In this document: piece after piece, positions 1-8,649 of the stretch
How positions within the stretch are numbered: position 1 is the first letter of the stretch
How the letters are laid out: the number at the start of each line of letters is the position of its first letter
DNA from: Flavipsychrobacter sp.
GTDB taxonomy: Bacteria; Bacteroidota; Bacteroidia; Chitinophagales; Chitinophagaceae
Assembly (NCBI GenBank): GCA_016786565.1
Contig: JAEUVY010000052.1
Location: 1 to 56,918, forward strand
Reading direction: 5' to 3'
DNA length: 56,918 nt
Notes under the pieces: model-generated
Database searches by the model: none
What the model was told of the DNA's origin: nothing
Seen by the model: the letters and a program-made list of their open reading frames with translations, nothing else
Position numbers and translations under genes: made by a program

Positions 1-1
1 A

Positions 2-379
2 GACGGTGACTCGGTAACGTGCGAGGTGAAGGGTAGCGGCGCGTGCGGCGAGGTTACGATCAACTCAGTACGTCTGACAGTGATGCCAACAACAGGTGTT
101 GTGCTGACAGAGAAAGGCGCAATGAATGTACAGTTGATGCCGAACCCGAACAACGGTCGCTTTGTGGTGAGCGGAGTAGTGGGCGGTACGACTGAAGAAG
201 TAGTACTGGAGGTAACGAATGTACTGGGTCAGGTGTTGCACAGGAGTGTAGAGCGGGTACAGGGTGGCAAGGTTACAGCCGAGCTGAACCTGGGCAACGG
301 TCTTGCGAATGGCATGTACCTGATGAATGTGACAGCCGGTGCAGAACGCACTTCTATCCACTTCGTGGTGAAACAATAA
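2..379 (+). CDS. T9SS type A sorting-domain protein, C-terminal fragment
   Basis: The frame is open from the first bases of the window, so this is the tail of a larger protein that begins upstream. The first ~30 visible residues (…SVTCEVKGSGACGEV…SVRLTV) look like the end of an Ig-like/PKD-type repeat with a Cys pair, as found in long secreted Bacteroidota adhesins. The last ~85 residues form a type IX secretion C-terminal sorting domain: MPNPNNGRF, then VTNVLGQVLH, then NGMYLMNVTAG and a basic end. In this family the domain directs export through the outer membrane and is then removed while the protein is anchored to the surface. The cargo function cannot be told. A strong terminator follows 25 bases after the stop. 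Confidence 0.85.
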   Translation, partial: DGDSVTCEVKGSGACGEVTINSVRLTVMPTTGVVLTEKGAMNVQLMPNPNNGRFVVSGVVGGTTEEVVLEVTNVLGQVLHRSVERVQGGKVTAELNLGNGLANGMYLMNVTAGAERTSIHFVVKQ

Positions 380-403
380 TATGGTTCTGAATGAGGATTT
401 GAA

Positions 404-436
404 ATGGCGAACACTTCTGGTGTTCGCCATTTTTTA
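404..436 (+). terminator. Rho-independent terminator
   Basis: A perfect 11-bp stem (ATGGCGAACAC / GTGTTCGCCAT) with a 5-base loop is followed by a run of T. It lies 25 bases after the stop of the T9SS fragment and separates it from the response regulator. Confidence 0.9.
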
Positions 437-482
437 TAGATATTGATTTGATTGCAGCACTGGTACATAGCAATTCTGTACT

Positions 483-490
483 TACCTTTA
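483..490 (+). promoter_or_regulatory. Possible -7 box of the response-regulator promoter
   Basis: TACCTTTA differs at one base from the Bacteroidota -7 consensus TAnnTTTG. It ends 7 bases before the ATG at 498. No TTTG/TTG lies at the right distance upstream, so this is a weak call. If real, the mRNA would have almost no leader. Confidence 0.35.
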
Positions 491-497
491 TAAGACA

Positions 498-929
498 ATG
501 GCGTACAATAACAAAAAGGTGATCATGATCGCGGAGGATGACGCGGACGACCGCTATCTGTTGCAGGCTGCATTTGAAGACAATGGATTCATGGACGAGT
601 TAATATTCGTTGAGAATGGTATTGAGCTTCTGGACCATTTAAATGGCGCTGTAAATGGGGAAGGATTGGCCATGCCTGATCTTATCTTGCTGGATCTTAA
701 TATGCCCAAAAAGGACGGGCGTGAGGCACTTAGGGAGATCAAGGAGAACGATGCCACTAAAAGGATACCTGTTGTCATATTCAGTACCACAAACAACAAA
801 CATGAAATTGTAAGGTGTTATGATCTTGGGGTGAATTCATACATAACCAAGCCCAATAGTTTTGAACAGTTGGTGAAAGTTGTCATGATCCTGAGGAATT
901 ATTGGCTGGAAGTCAACAGGTATTCCTGA
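498..929 (+). CDS. Single-domain response regulator (CheY/Rcp1-like)
   Basis: This 143-residue protein is a stand-alone receiver domain with no output domain. Visible landmarks are the acidic pair Asp14/Asp15 after beta-1, the phosphoacceptor Asp66 in LLDLNMPKKDG, Ser96-Thr97 after beta-4, and Lys118 in the ITKP motif. Such proteins accept phosphate from a histidine kinase and act by protein contact, often as relay pieces for phytochrome-type or hybrid kinases (Rcp1-like). No kinase gene is next to it, so the partner is encoded elsewhere. The gene is monocistronic: a terminator lies upstream and a 150-base AT-rich gap follows. The ATG at 498 is the only start that keeps the whole beta-1 strand. 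Confidence 0.93.
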   Translation: MAYNNKKVIMIAEDDADDRYLLQAAFEDNGFMDELIFVENGIELLDHLNGAVNGEGLAMPDLILLDLNMPKKDGREALREIKENDATKRIPVVIFSTTNNKHEIVRCYDLGVNSYITKPNSFEQLVKVVMILRNYWLEVNRYS

Positions 930-1078
930 TACATTTCAGCTGTCGAATTTTATATGCATAATTGATTATTATATTTCTTAATTTTTGTTAATGTAGCTGT
1001 TGTGTAAAAACAAATGCTGTTACTTTGTTTTTTATTAATGCAGTAGACGTGTCGGCTGTTAATTTATAAAATGAAAGT

Positions 1079-1381
1079 GTGCTATCCCTGATCATAAGGC
1101 AACTAGCCTCAAACCATATCTTCGCGAGTTTTGCCCTTATTATCGCGGTTTATCTTATATACCTCGTGGTGATTGGTATTCACTTGTATTCTTACAAAAA
1201 GAAACATCAGTCATTACCTGTACACTACAGGGCATTCAGGCTGTATAGTTCAAACCTTATCTCCAATTCTCCGTCTAAAAAGGTGAAGAAATTTTACCGC
1301 GACACTAATAAGATCACCATCTTCTTCAATTCTTTGCTCGTTCTGTCATTTCTGGTCTGCCTGTTTTTTGTTTTCCGTTAG
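1079..1381 (+). CDS. Small membrane protein, unknown function
   Basis: A 100-residue reading frame starts at GTG; an in-frame stop lies 12 bases upstream, so no ATG start is possible. It has two hydrophobic segments, about residues 14-36 and 80-98. Between them is a basic, Ser/Tyr/Lys-rich loop, as in a two-pass inner-membrane protein with both ends on the same side. I do not recognise a family. Support is limited to length, membrane pattern and lack of a competing frame on the other strand. It could be a chance open frame in AT-rich DNA, but the clear hydrophobic-polar-hydrophobic layout argues for a real gene. Confidence 0.5.
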   Translation: MLSLIIRQLASNHIFASFALIIAVYLIYLVVIGIHLYSYKKKHQSLPVHYRAFRLYSSNLISNSPSKKVKKFYRDTNKITIFFNSLLVLSFLVCLFFVFR

Positions 1382-1450
1382 GTTCATTCAGTTCGCTGTT
1401 TCTGATGCCGAAGATTTGACTTACTTTCATGTTTCTATATTATCGGAACC

Positions 1451-2719
1451 ATGAACGAAAAGCTGCTGCAGTTTTTATGGCAACATAGCTTGTATAATAC
1501 AGTTGGCCTGCATACAACTTCCGGAGATGAGTTAGTTGTCATTCATCCCGGTCGGCTTAACCACGACTCAGGCCCCGATTTCAGTGAAGCGCGGGTAAGG
1601 GTAGGCTCCACAACACTCGTTGGAAATGTAGAGATACACGTTCGTAGTTCAGATTGGGTAAAACACGGGCACGATGATGATCCTGCCTACAAAAATCTGA
1701 TACTGCATGTTGTTTATGAGAACGACATCGATCACGCTCCGGCCAATACTCCCGTATTGGTACTTTCTTCCGCCGTCACAGAATCTGTGATAGCAAAATA
1801 TTCCGACCTCGTTCATACAGACCAGCAATTGCCATGTGCAGGCAGGCATCATGTGGTGAAGTCGATAACTAAAGAAGGATGGTTGAGCAGGCTGCTGGCA
1901 GAAAGGTGGGAGCAAAAGCTCGCTGACTGGAATGTGCTTCTGAATAACTCTGCTGATGACTGGCGCAATCTGTTGTACTGGAGATTGGCTGCAAACTTTG
2001 GGTTCAAGACAAATGCAACACCGTTTTTGCTGCTTGCCCAGTCGCTACCCATCAATATCCCTACAAGACATAAGGACGATCTGATGCAGTTGGAAGCCCT
2101 GTTTTTTGGACAGGCCGGATTGCTTGATGAAGATTTTGAGGACGACTATTCGCGTCAGTTGCAAAGAGAGTATGATTATCTCAGGAAGAAGTATTCCCTT
2201 AAGCCCATAAACAAGGCTCTGTGGAAGTTCATGCGCATGCGACCTGCCAATTTCCCCACTGTCAGGATTGCGCAGTTTGCTGCCTTGGTGCAGCGGTCGG
2301 TCCATTTGTTTTCGCAGATCATCGAGACTCATTCGGTAAAAGAGATCATACCATTGCTGGACGTGAAGGCGAGCGAATATTGGGATACTCATTTTCGCTT
2401 CGATTCGGTAGCAGAACATGGGACGCCCAAGGCATTGGGACGAACATCAATAGAAAACATCATCATTAATACCATTGCGCCTATCCAGTTTCTTTATGCT
2501 TCCCGCCAGGATACCGATGCATTGCGCGAACGGGCATTGCAGTTGCTTGAAGAGGTGCCCGCCGAAGGGAATAAGATCATTCGTATCTGGCAGGAAAACG
2601 GCTGGGAGGTGTCTAATGCCGCTCAGTCGCAGGCGCTTTTGCAGTTATACAATAACTACTGTTCCTCAAAAAGGTGCCTTGAATGTACCATTGGTCATAA
2701 CATTCTGCGACAGGCGTAG
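1451..2719 (+). CDS. DUF2851 family protein
   Basis: This 422-residue protein matches DUF2851, a family largely confined to Bacteroidota. Typical pieces are the N-terminal NEKLLQFLWQHSLYN segment and the HPGRLNHDSGPDFSEARVRVG block followed by GNVEIHVRSSDWVKHGHDDD. Near the end a CLECTIGH cysteine motif is also typical. The conserved polar block with Asp, Glu and His residues early in the chain suggests a nuclease- or metal-binding-like fold, but that is my inference; the family has no established function. There is no signal peptide, so it is probably cytosolic. The ATG at 1451 gives the full conserved N-terminus. It lies 32 bases before the next gene, which seems to have its own -7 box. Confidence 0.88.
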   Translation: MNEKLLQFLWQHSLYNTVGLHTTSGDELVVIHPGRLNHDSGPDFSEARVRVGSTTLVGNVEIHVRSSDWVKHGHDDDPAYKNLILHVVYENDIDHAPANTPVLVLSSAVTESVIAKYSDLVHTDQQLPCAGRHHVVKSITKEGWLSRLLAERWEQKLADWNVLLNNSADDWRNLLYWRLAANFGFKTNATPFLLLAQSLPINIPTRHKDDLMQLEALFFGQAGLLDEDFEDDYSRQLQREYDYLRKKYSLKPINKALWKFMRMRPANFPTVRIAQFAALVQRSVHLFSQIIETHSVKEIIPLLDVKASEYWDTHFRFDSVAEHGTPKALGRTSIENIIINTIAPIQFLYASRQDTDALRERALQLLEEVPAEGNKIIRIWQENGWEVSNAAQSQALLQLYNNYCSSKRCLECTIGHNILRQA

Positions 2720-2739
2720 GTGCATTTATTGATCTTCTG

Positions 2740-2747
2740 TAGTTTTG
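2740..2747 (+). promoter_or_regulatory. -7 promoter box abutting a start codon
   Basis: TAGTTTTG fits the Bacteroidota -7 consensus TAnnTTTG exactly. It ends only 4 bases before the ATG at 2752, which would put transcription start at or next to the start codon. No clear -33 TTTG is seen. Confidence 0.5.
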
Positions 2748-2751
2748 CACC

Positions 2752-3270
2752 ATGCAGTCAGAGATTTTAAAGGATCTTATACCCTCCGATTTTCCCGATT
2801 CGTCACGCGTATGGGTATATCAGTGTAACAGGGCGTTTATAGAAAAAGAGGCCTTGGAGGTAAACGAGCAACTTCATCATTTTTATGCCCATTGGCAGAG
2901 CCATGGCACTCCTGTAAAGGGTTGGGCCGGTCTGTTGTTCAGGCAGTTTGTGGTGGTGATGGCCGATGAAGGTGTTGAGCCGGTTAGTGGTTGCAGTACG
3001 GACAGTTCTGTGCGTGTTATTAAGAGTCTCGAAAAACAGTATGATGTAAATTTCTTTGATCGGATGATGATCACATTCCTGGTGAAAGATAAGTCTGAAA
3101 TGCTGCCGTTCAATCAGGTTCAGTATGCCATAGACAGAGGTTATATTGACGAAGAAACACCGATGTTCAACAACGTAGTTACAGACAAGAAAAGCCTGAT
3201 GCAGAATTGGCTGGTACCGTTGAAAGAAAGCTGGCTAGCAAACAGAGTTTCCTTTCAAAAGGTAGGTTAG
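2752..3270 (+). CDS. Conserved Bacteroidota protein (often labelled 'ABC transporter ATPase')
   Basis: This 172-residue protein belongs to a family common in Bacteroidota and often annotated as an ABC transporter ATPase. The label is misleading: there is no Walker A, Walker B or LSGG signature. Recognisable pieces are SSRVWVYQCNRAF, HFYAHWQSHGTPVKG, and the SGCSTDSSVRVIKSLEKQYDVNFFDRM-type segment (about residues 82-106) with its conserved Cys. It is soluble, with no signal peptide. The true role is unknown. The gene ends 5 bases from the convergent OmpA-family gene. Confidence 0.8.
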   Translation: MQSEILKDLIPSDFPDSSRVWVYQCNRAFIEKEALEVNEQLHHFYAHWQSHGTPVKGWAGLLFRQFVVVMADEGVEPVSGCSTDSSVRVIKSLEKQYDVNFFDRMMITFLVKDKSEMLPFNQVQYAIDRGYIDEETPMFNNVVTDKKSLMQNWLVPLKESWLANRVSFQKVG

Positions 3271-3275
3271 ACTGA

Positions 3276-4142
3276 TCACTTATTGTCGGTGATGCGGATC
3301 TCAACACGCCTGTTCTTTTCAGCGTCTTCCTCACTTTGTTCCACCTCTATGACAGGGCGCCTTCGGCCATAGCCAACATAGGTGAGTCTGCGCGGGTCTA
3401 TGCCTTTTTCAACCAGATAGTTGTATATGGCTTTGGCCCTGTTTACGGACAGGTGTGGCTCATAAGTATCAATGTCCAGTGCGTCCGGCGCATCACGAAC
3501 GCAGCAAACGTGCCCTTCAATACTTATTTTTAGGTTGGGGTTGTTCTTTAGTACAGTATACAATTTCTCCAGGGCCTCCATCGACTCCGGCTTCATTACA
3601 TGCCGGTCGGCAGGGAAGTAAACGTTCTTCAGTTTCACTACCGTTCCCGACTTCATGTTTTTGATCTCGTCGATGTTGGTGACATTAACCCGGCGAATGG
3701 TGTCTTTCTTGTTTTTCTTCTTGTCGGTTACTGACTTGCCGGTGTAGTTGTTCATCACAATATCTACACGCCTATCAATAGGGTAGCCACCTGGGTCCGT
3801 CATGCCCTTCCTGTCCACTTTGCCTTTTCCTACACACAGCGTTATGTCTTTTTCGTTGATGCCATACTTCACCAGGTAGTCTTTCACGTTCTGAGCCCGT
3901 TTCATGGACAGCTCCTGATTGTACTTTTCAGATCCCAGATAGTCTGCATACCCCACAATCGTCACACCGCTGCCTGATAGGATCTTATCATTATAGATCA
4001 GAAGATCTATTTTTTTCTCCATCTTTTGGTTCAACGTAGGTACGTTCAGATCAAAATACAGTTTGAATGTATCTGTCTCTTTCTGTGCGGAGCAGTAAGA
4101 TGCTGAAGTAAATAACGATATGTATAGTAGGATCTTATACAT
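3276..4142 (-). CDS. Secreted protein with two tandem OmpA-like peptidoglycan-binding domains
   Basis: From the ATG at 4142 the product is 288 residues and begins with a signal peptide (MYKILLYISLFTSASYCSAQ). An earlier in-frame ATG at 4160 would add MVGFPK before it and weaken it. Two OmpA-C-like domains follow. The first (about 30-135) has the GYADYLGSEKYNQELSMKRA pattern and ends in PIDRRVDI. The second (about 165-285) has an EGHVCC...LSVNRAKAIYNYL pattern and ends in NRRVEIRI. Each domain normally binds meso-DAP in peptidoglycan. Having two and no beta-barrel suggests a periplasmic cell-wall linker, an inference from domain content. The Cys-Cys pair in the second domain is unusual. Confidence 0.85.
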   Translation of the reverse strand: MYKILLYISLFTSASYCSAQKETDTFKLYFDLNVPTLNQKMEKKIDLLIYNDKILSGSGVTIVGYADYLGSEKYNQELSMKRAQNVKDYLVKYGINEKDITLCVGKGKVDRKGMTDPGGYPIDRRVDIVMNNYTGKSVTDKKKNKKDTIRRVNVTNIDEIKNMKSGTVVKLKNVYFPADRHVMKPESMEALEKLYTVLKNNPNLKISIEGHVCCVRDAPDALDIDTYEPHLSVNRAKAIYNYLVEKGIDPRRLTYVGYGRRRPVIEVEQSEEDAEKNRRVEIRITDNK

Positions 4143-4227
4143 TTTGGGGAAACCAACCATAAAGTAACAAAAAAAATCGATTCGGTGCTAATCGGGAATA
4201 GCTACCGTTGGGCCGGATTACGCAGCG

Positions 4228-4836
4228 TTACTTATAATCGTCAATTTTCAGCAACGAGAAAAACTCACCTTCCTCATACTCTCTGATGTGTCCGGGTGGT
4301 AGGTCGCCGAGTTCCAGCCCTTCAATTGAAGTGCGCACCAGTCGCCGGCATTGGTGGTGCACAGCCGATACCATTTTCCTTATCTGGTGGAATTTTCCTT
4401 CCGTGAGTGTGATCTTCAGCCACGTGTGTGGAATATACCCTCTTAGTTCCAACTGGTGCGGTGGCAATGGTGGATTCTTCACTATTTCCACATCGCAGGG
4501 GCGAGTAGTGTATATTTTTCCCTCATCTACCACTATGTCCAGCCCTTTTTTTATCTTCTCTACAGTCTCTTCGCTCACAACATTCAGCACCCTCACCATG
4601 TAGGTGCGTATATGCGGTGTGGGGCTGTTGAACAGCAATCTGGTTACCTTCTTGTTGGTTGTAAGTATCAGTAGTCCTTCCGATAGTTTGTCCAGCCTGC
4701 CTATCGCATGTGTCCCTTCAGGGAAATCAAAGTCAATGTCGCCCAGAAGGTTCACTTTCTCCTGGCTCACAAACTGAGAGACCATGTTGTATGGTTTGTT
4801 CAGTACAAAATAGCGGTGTGTTGTTTCTTCTGACAT
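4228..4836 (-). CDS. rluE: RluE-type 23S rRNA pseudouridine synthase
   Basis: This belongs to the RsuA/RluB/RluE/RluF group, which converts a specific rRNA uridine to pseudouridine. The catalytic Asp lies in GRLDKLSEGLL (Asp49 from the start used here). Other family blocks are YFVLNKPYNMVSQF near the N-terminus, the NPPLPP…IPHTWLKITLTEGKFHQIRKM stretch, and RLVRTSIEGLELGDLPPG near the end. There is no N-terminal S4 domain, as in RluE, whose target in E. coli is U2457 of 23S rRNA. I use the ATG at 4836 rather than the one at 4872: a promoter-like TATAATTG on the same strand (4850-4857) would otherwise be inside the gene. Confidence 0.88.
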   Translation of the reverse strand: MSEETTHRYFVLNKPYNMVSQFVSQEKVNLLGDIDFDFPEGTHAIGRLDKLSEGLLILTTNKKVTRLLFNSPTPHIRTYMVRVLNVVSEETVEKIKKGLDIVVDEGKIYTTRPCDVEIVKNPPLPPHQLELRGYIPHTWLKITLTEGKFHQIRKMVSAVHHQCRRLVRTSIEGLELGDLPPGHIREYEEGEFFSLLKIDDYK

Positions 4837-5007
4837 CTTTACTAGTGTGCAATTATAGCCGATAAAAAACATAATTCCCTCATTTTTTTAAATCGTGTCT
4901 CCGGTCATATTTTTTTGACAATCTGACCAATATCATGCTGCCGTGTGTCCTGCGTCATAATCGCCGCCTGATGGGTTGGGTACGTTTGTCTGTAAAATTT
5001 CTAATTA

Positions 5008-6165
5008 ATGCCATTTTATCATACACTGGGAGTTATTCCCGATAAGCGCCACGTAGTAAGTCGCCAGCCAAACGGAAAATTGTATCAGGAAGAATTGGTA
5101 GGCACGCAAGGGTTTGCAGGCCTTTCCTCGCTTGTTTACCACTTACATCCGCCAACATGTGTGAAACAAAAAGGCCAGCCATATTCTGTAAAGCCGGAGA
5201 TCGCAATAGAGAATGGTCTGAATGCCATGAGCTTTAACGGCTTTGACATAAAGCCCGAAGAAGACTACATAAAAAGCCGCAAGGTGCTGTTTGTGAACGC
5301 TGCTATGCAGATAGGTCTGGCTGCCCCAAAAAAGTCAACCGAATACTTCTATAAGAATGCCGATGCTGATGAAATGCTGTTCATCCACAAAGGCAGTGGA
5401 GTGGTGGAAACAATGTACGGAAGTCTGCCATTCAAATATGGCGACTACATCGTTATCCCTCGCGGAACGGTCTATCAGATCACGTTTAATGATGAAGACA
5501 ATAAGATACTCTTTGTCGAGTCGCCCGATCCTATCTTTACCCCGCGCCGCTACCGCAACGACTTTGGTCAGTTGCTGGAACATTCACCATTCTGCGAGCG
5601 CGACATCAAACGCCCGCAGGACCTCAGGACCCACGACGAAAAGGGCGAGTTCGATATATTCATTAAGAAGAAGGGGATGATGTTCCCCTATACTTACATA
5701 AACCATCCGTTTGATGTGGCCGGCTGGGATGGATACCATTATCCATACACCTTCTCCATCTTCAATTTTGAACCCATTACCGGTCGCATACACTTGCCAC
5801 CGCCAATTCATCAGACGTTCGAGAGCAGGAACTTTGTGATCTGTTCTTTCGTTCCCCGTCTTTACGACTACCACCCCGACGCTATTCCGGCACCGTATCA
5901 CCACAGCAATATCGATAGCGATGAGCTGTTGTATTATGTGGATGGCGATTTCATGAGCCGCAACAACATCAAGGCGGGACAGATAACACTGCATCCCGGT
6001 GGCATTCCGCACGGTCCGCACCCGGGCGCAATAGAACGCAGCATTGGTCAGAAAGAGACCAAAGAACTGGCAGTGATGATAGATCCGTTTCAACCGGTGA
6101 ACATCACTAAAGAAGCATTGGCTATCGAAGTGGATGGCTATTATAAATCATGGTTAACCGAATAA
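5008..6165 (+). CDS. hmgA: Homogentisate 1,2-dioxygenase
   Basis: This non-haem Fe(II) enzyme opens the homogentisate ring to maleylacetoacetate, the committed ring-cleavage step of tyrosine degradation. The 385-residue product is a cupin-type protein. Candidate metal ligands lie in PYHHSNIDSDELLYYVDGDF (His298/His299, Glu306) and HPGGIPHGPHPG (His335). The N-terminal YHTLGVIPDKRHV and LVYHLHPPT blocks are typical of the bacterial branch. It is the first gene of a six-gene operon, 15 bases ahead of hpd, so the enzyme and the one making its substrate are co-expressed. No fumarylacetoacetase or maleylacetoacetate isomerase is in the window. Confidence 0.95.
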   Translation: MPFYHTLGVIPDKRHVVSRQPNGKLYQEELVGTQGFAGLSSLVYHLHPPTCVKQKGQPYSVKPEIAIENGLNAMSFNGFDIKPEEDYIKSRKVLFVNAAMQIGLAAPKKSTEYFYKNADADEMLFIHKGSGVVETMYGSLPFKYGDYIVIPRGTVYQITFNDEDNKILFVESPDPIFTPRRYRNDFGQLLEHSPFCERDIKRPQDLRTHDEKGEFDIFIKKKGMMFPYTYINHPFDVAGWDGYHYPYTFSIFNFEPITGRIHLPPPIHQTFESRNFVICSFVPRLYDYHPDAIPAPYHHSNIDSDELLYYVDGDFMSRNNIKAGQITLHPGGIPHGPHPGAIERSIGQKETKELAVMIDPFQPVNITKEALAIEVDGYYKSWLTE

Positions 6166-6180
6166 ATTAAATCATAGAAA

Positions 6181-7338
6181 ATGAGTACTGCAAATCTTAC
6201 AGAAGTAAAAAACTTCAATTACGGCATAGAAAAGATCTTCGATAAAGCTCAGGATTTTCTGCCTATCAATGGTACTGATTATGTAGAGTTGTATGTTGGC
6301 AATGCCAAGCAGTCGGCTCACTATTACAAGACAGCTTTCGGCTTCCAGTCGCTGGCTTACTGCGGCCTGGAGACAGGAGTCAAAGACCGCACATCTTATG
6401 TGCTGGTACAGGATAAAATAAGGCTGGTACTCACCACACCAATGGTGCCGGAGGGCGAAGTGGCAGATCATATCAGAAAGCATGGCGATGGTGTGAAGGT
6501 GATCGCTCTGTGGGTAGACGATGCCCGTTCTGCTTATAACGAAACTACGTCCCGTGGTGCAAAGTCATTTTTCGAACCAAGAGTAGAAAAGGACGAACAT
6601 GGCGAAGTGGTTCGTGCCGGTATTCATACGTATGGCGATACCGTTCACATTTTTGTTGAGCGCAAAAACTACAAGGGTGTGTTTCTGCCCGGCTATGAGT
6701 CATGGAACTCTGAATACAATCCAGCTCCAACTGGCCTCAAATACATAGACCACATGGTGGGCAACGTGGAACTGGGTTCAATGAACAAATGGGCCGACTT
6801 CTACGCACGTACCATGGGTTTCGCAAACCTGGTCACATTCGACGATAAAGATATTTCTACCCAGTACACGGCGCTGATGAGTAAGGTGATGAGTAACGGC
6901 AACGGCCGTATCAAGTTTCCTATCAACGAGCCTGCTGTGGGACTGAAAAAGTCGCAGGTAGAAGAATACCTCGATTTCTATGGTGGCCCTGGTTGCCAGC
7001 ACATAGCCGTTGCTACCGATGATATCGTTTTCACGATCTCTGAGATGAGAAGGCGTGGTGTTGAGTTCCTGCATGTACCGGGCACTTACTATGATACCGT
7101 TCCAAACAGGGTAGGGCAGATCGCCGAAGATCTTGAATTGTTGAAGAGTCTTGGTATCATGGTGGACAGGGACGAAGAAGGATACCTGCTTCAGATATTC
7201 ACAAAACCTGTAGAAGACCGTCCTACAATGTTCTTCGAGATCATTCAGCGCAAGGGTGCTAAGTCATTCGGCAAAGGCAATTTCCAGGCATTGTTCGAAT
7301 CTATTGAGGCTGAACAGGCAAGAAGAGGTACACTTTAA
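6181..7338 (+). CDS. hpd: 4-Hydroxyphenylpyruvate dioxygenase
   Basis: The enzyme converts 4-hydroxyphenylpyruvate to homogentisate, the substrate of the preceding gene product. It has the two vicinal-oxygen-chelate halves of the family in 385 residues. The Fe(II) ligands are visible: His191 (YIDHMVGNV), His274 (GCQHIAVATDD) and Glu353 (MFFEIIQRKG). The C-terminal helix FGKGNFQALFESIEAEQARRGTL, which closes the active site, is complete. The second gene of the hmgA-hpd-paaABCD operon, it is followed after 34 bases by paaA. Confidence 0.97.
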   Translation: MSTANLTEVKNFNYGIEKIFDKAQDFLPINGTDYVELYVGNAKQSAHYYKTAFGFQSLAYCGLETGVKDRTSYVLVQDKIRLVLTTPMVPEGEVADHIRKHGDGVKVIALWVDDARSAYNETTSRGAKSFFEPRVEKDEHGEVVRAGIHTYGDTVHIFVERKNYKGVFLPGYESWNSEYNPAPTGLKYIDHMVGNVELGSMNKWADFYARTMGFANLVTFDDKDISTQYTALMSKVMSNGNGRIKFPINEPAVGLKKSQVEEYLDFYGGPGCQHIAVATDDIVFTISEMRRRGVEFLHVPGTYYDTVPNRVGQIAEDLELLKSLGIMVDRDEEGYLLQIFTKPVEDRPTMFFEIIQRKGAKSFGKGNFQALFESIEAEQARRGTL

Positions 7339-7372
7339 TCAATCTTTTTCACCGCATTAAAACATAAACAAA

Positions 7373-8341
7373 ATGGAATTGAAGGAACAAACTGCCGTTC
7401 AGTCCGATCTTCTGAAGAGTTTTGAGGAAAAGATCGGTCGCGACGATGCCATTGAGCCCAAAGACAAGATGCCCGATGCTTACCGCAAGCACCTCATCAG
7501 GCAGATATCGCAACACGCGCATTCTGAAGTGATAGGTATGCAGCCGGAAGGCAACTGGATAACACGCGCCCCATCACTCAGGGCAAAGCAGATCCTCCTT
7601 GCCAAGATTCAGGACGAGGGCGGTCATGGTCTTTATCTCTATAGTGCCGCCGAAACACTGGGCATTTCCCGCTCCGAAATGATAGAACAGCTGCATTCGG
7701 GCAAGGCTAAATATTCGAATATATTCAACTACCCTGCACTCAATTGGGCCGATATAGGAGCCATTGGTTGGTTGGTTGATGGTGCCGCCATCGTAAATCA
7801 GGTGTCACTGCAGCGTACATCTTACGGTCCTTATAGCCGCGCCATGGTGAGGATATGTAAGGAAGAAAGTTTCCACCAGCGTCAAGGCTATGAGATAATG
7901 GCAAAGATGATGGCCGGTACCGCCGACCAGCGCGAGATGGCTCAGGATGCTATGAACAGGTGGTGGTGGCCTGCGCTTATGATGTTTGGCCCGCACGATA
8001 GCGAATCGCCACGTTCAGGTGATGCCTTCAAATGGAAGATCAAGCGCCAGTCAAATGACGAATTGAGAGCCAAGTTCATTGATAAGACTGTTCAGCAGGC
8101 AGAGGTAATTGGTCTTACCATTCCCGACAAAGATCTGAAGTGGAACGAAGCTCGTGGTCACTACGATCACGGTCCTATCGACTGGAACGAGTTCTACAAT
8201 GTCATAAACGGCAACGGCCCTTGCAATAAGCAGCGCATGGATCATCATAAGCGTGTACACGCCGAAGGTGCATGGGTGAGGGAAGCAGCGGAAGCGTACC
8301 GTGCAAAAAAGGAAAAACAATTATTTCAATCGAAAAACTAA
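7373..8341 (+). CDS. paaA: 1,2-Phenylacetyl-CoA epoxidase subunit A (catalytic)
   Basis: PaaA is the di-iron monooxygenase subunit that turns phenylacetyl-CoA into its ring 1,2-epoxide, the first ring-activating step of aerobic phenylacetate catabolism. In 322 residues the two carboxylate-bridged diiron motifs are present, Glu82-Gly-Gly-His85 and Glu165-Ser-Phe-His168, with a further Glu53 in HSEVIG. The [25 protein letters not shown] region is strongly conserved in the family. It forms a complex with PaaC and PaaB. It lies inside the operon, with paaB starting 4 bases after its stop. Confidence 0.97.
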   Translation: MELKEQTAVQSDLLKSFEEKIGRDDAIEPKDKMPDAYRKHLIRQISQHAHSEVIGMQPEGNWITRAPSLRAKQILLAKIQDEGGHGLYLYSAAETLGISRSEMIEQLHSGKAKYSNIFNYPALNWADIGAIGWLVDGAAIVNQVSLQRTSYGPYSRAMVRICKEESFHQRQGYEIMAKMMAGTADQREMAQDAMNRWWWPALMMFGPHDSESPRSGDAFKWKIKRQSNDELRAKFIDKTVQQAEVIGLTIPDKDLKWNEARGHYDHGPIDWNEFYNVINGNGPCNKQRMDHHKRVHAEGAWVREAAEAYRAKKEKQLFQSKN

Positions 8342-8345
8342 TTCT

Positions 8346-8636
8346 ATGTCAGCAGATACTCAATTGGAAAAATGGGAGGTGTTTATCCAGTCAAAGCCGG
8401 GTGCCAATTTTGTGCATGCCGGATGCGTTCATGCCTCAGATAAAAAAATGGCCCTGCAGAATGCCCGCGATACCTACACCCGCCGTGGCGAAGGTACCAG
8501 CATATGGGTAGTTCCCTGCGATGCCATAGTGGCTTCAAATCCCGATGAGAACGATATGTTCTTCGATCCGGCAAACGACAAAACATATCGTATGCCTACC
8601 TTTTATGTAATGCCCGAGGGCGCAAAAGCCATCTAA
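8346..8636 (+). CDS. paaB: 1,2-Phenylacetyl-CoA epoxidase subunit B
   Basis: PaaB is the small subunit that helps hold the PaaA-PaaC core together. The true start is the ATG at 8346 (MSADTQLEKWEVFIQSKPG), which gives the usual size of 96 residues. An upstream in-frame start at 8301 would extend into paaA. Family features are EVFIQSKPGANFVHAGCVHA, the ARDTYTRRGEGTSIWVVP block and the C-terminal YRMPTFYVMPEGA. It sits 4 bases after paaA and 13 bases before paaC. Confidence 0.95.
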   Translation: MSADTQLEKWEVFIQSKPGANFVHAGCVHASDKKMALQNARDTYTRRGEGTSIWVVPCDAIVASNPDENDMFFDPANDKTYRMPTFYVMPEGAKAI

Positions 8637-8649
8637 AAACCTAATTGTT

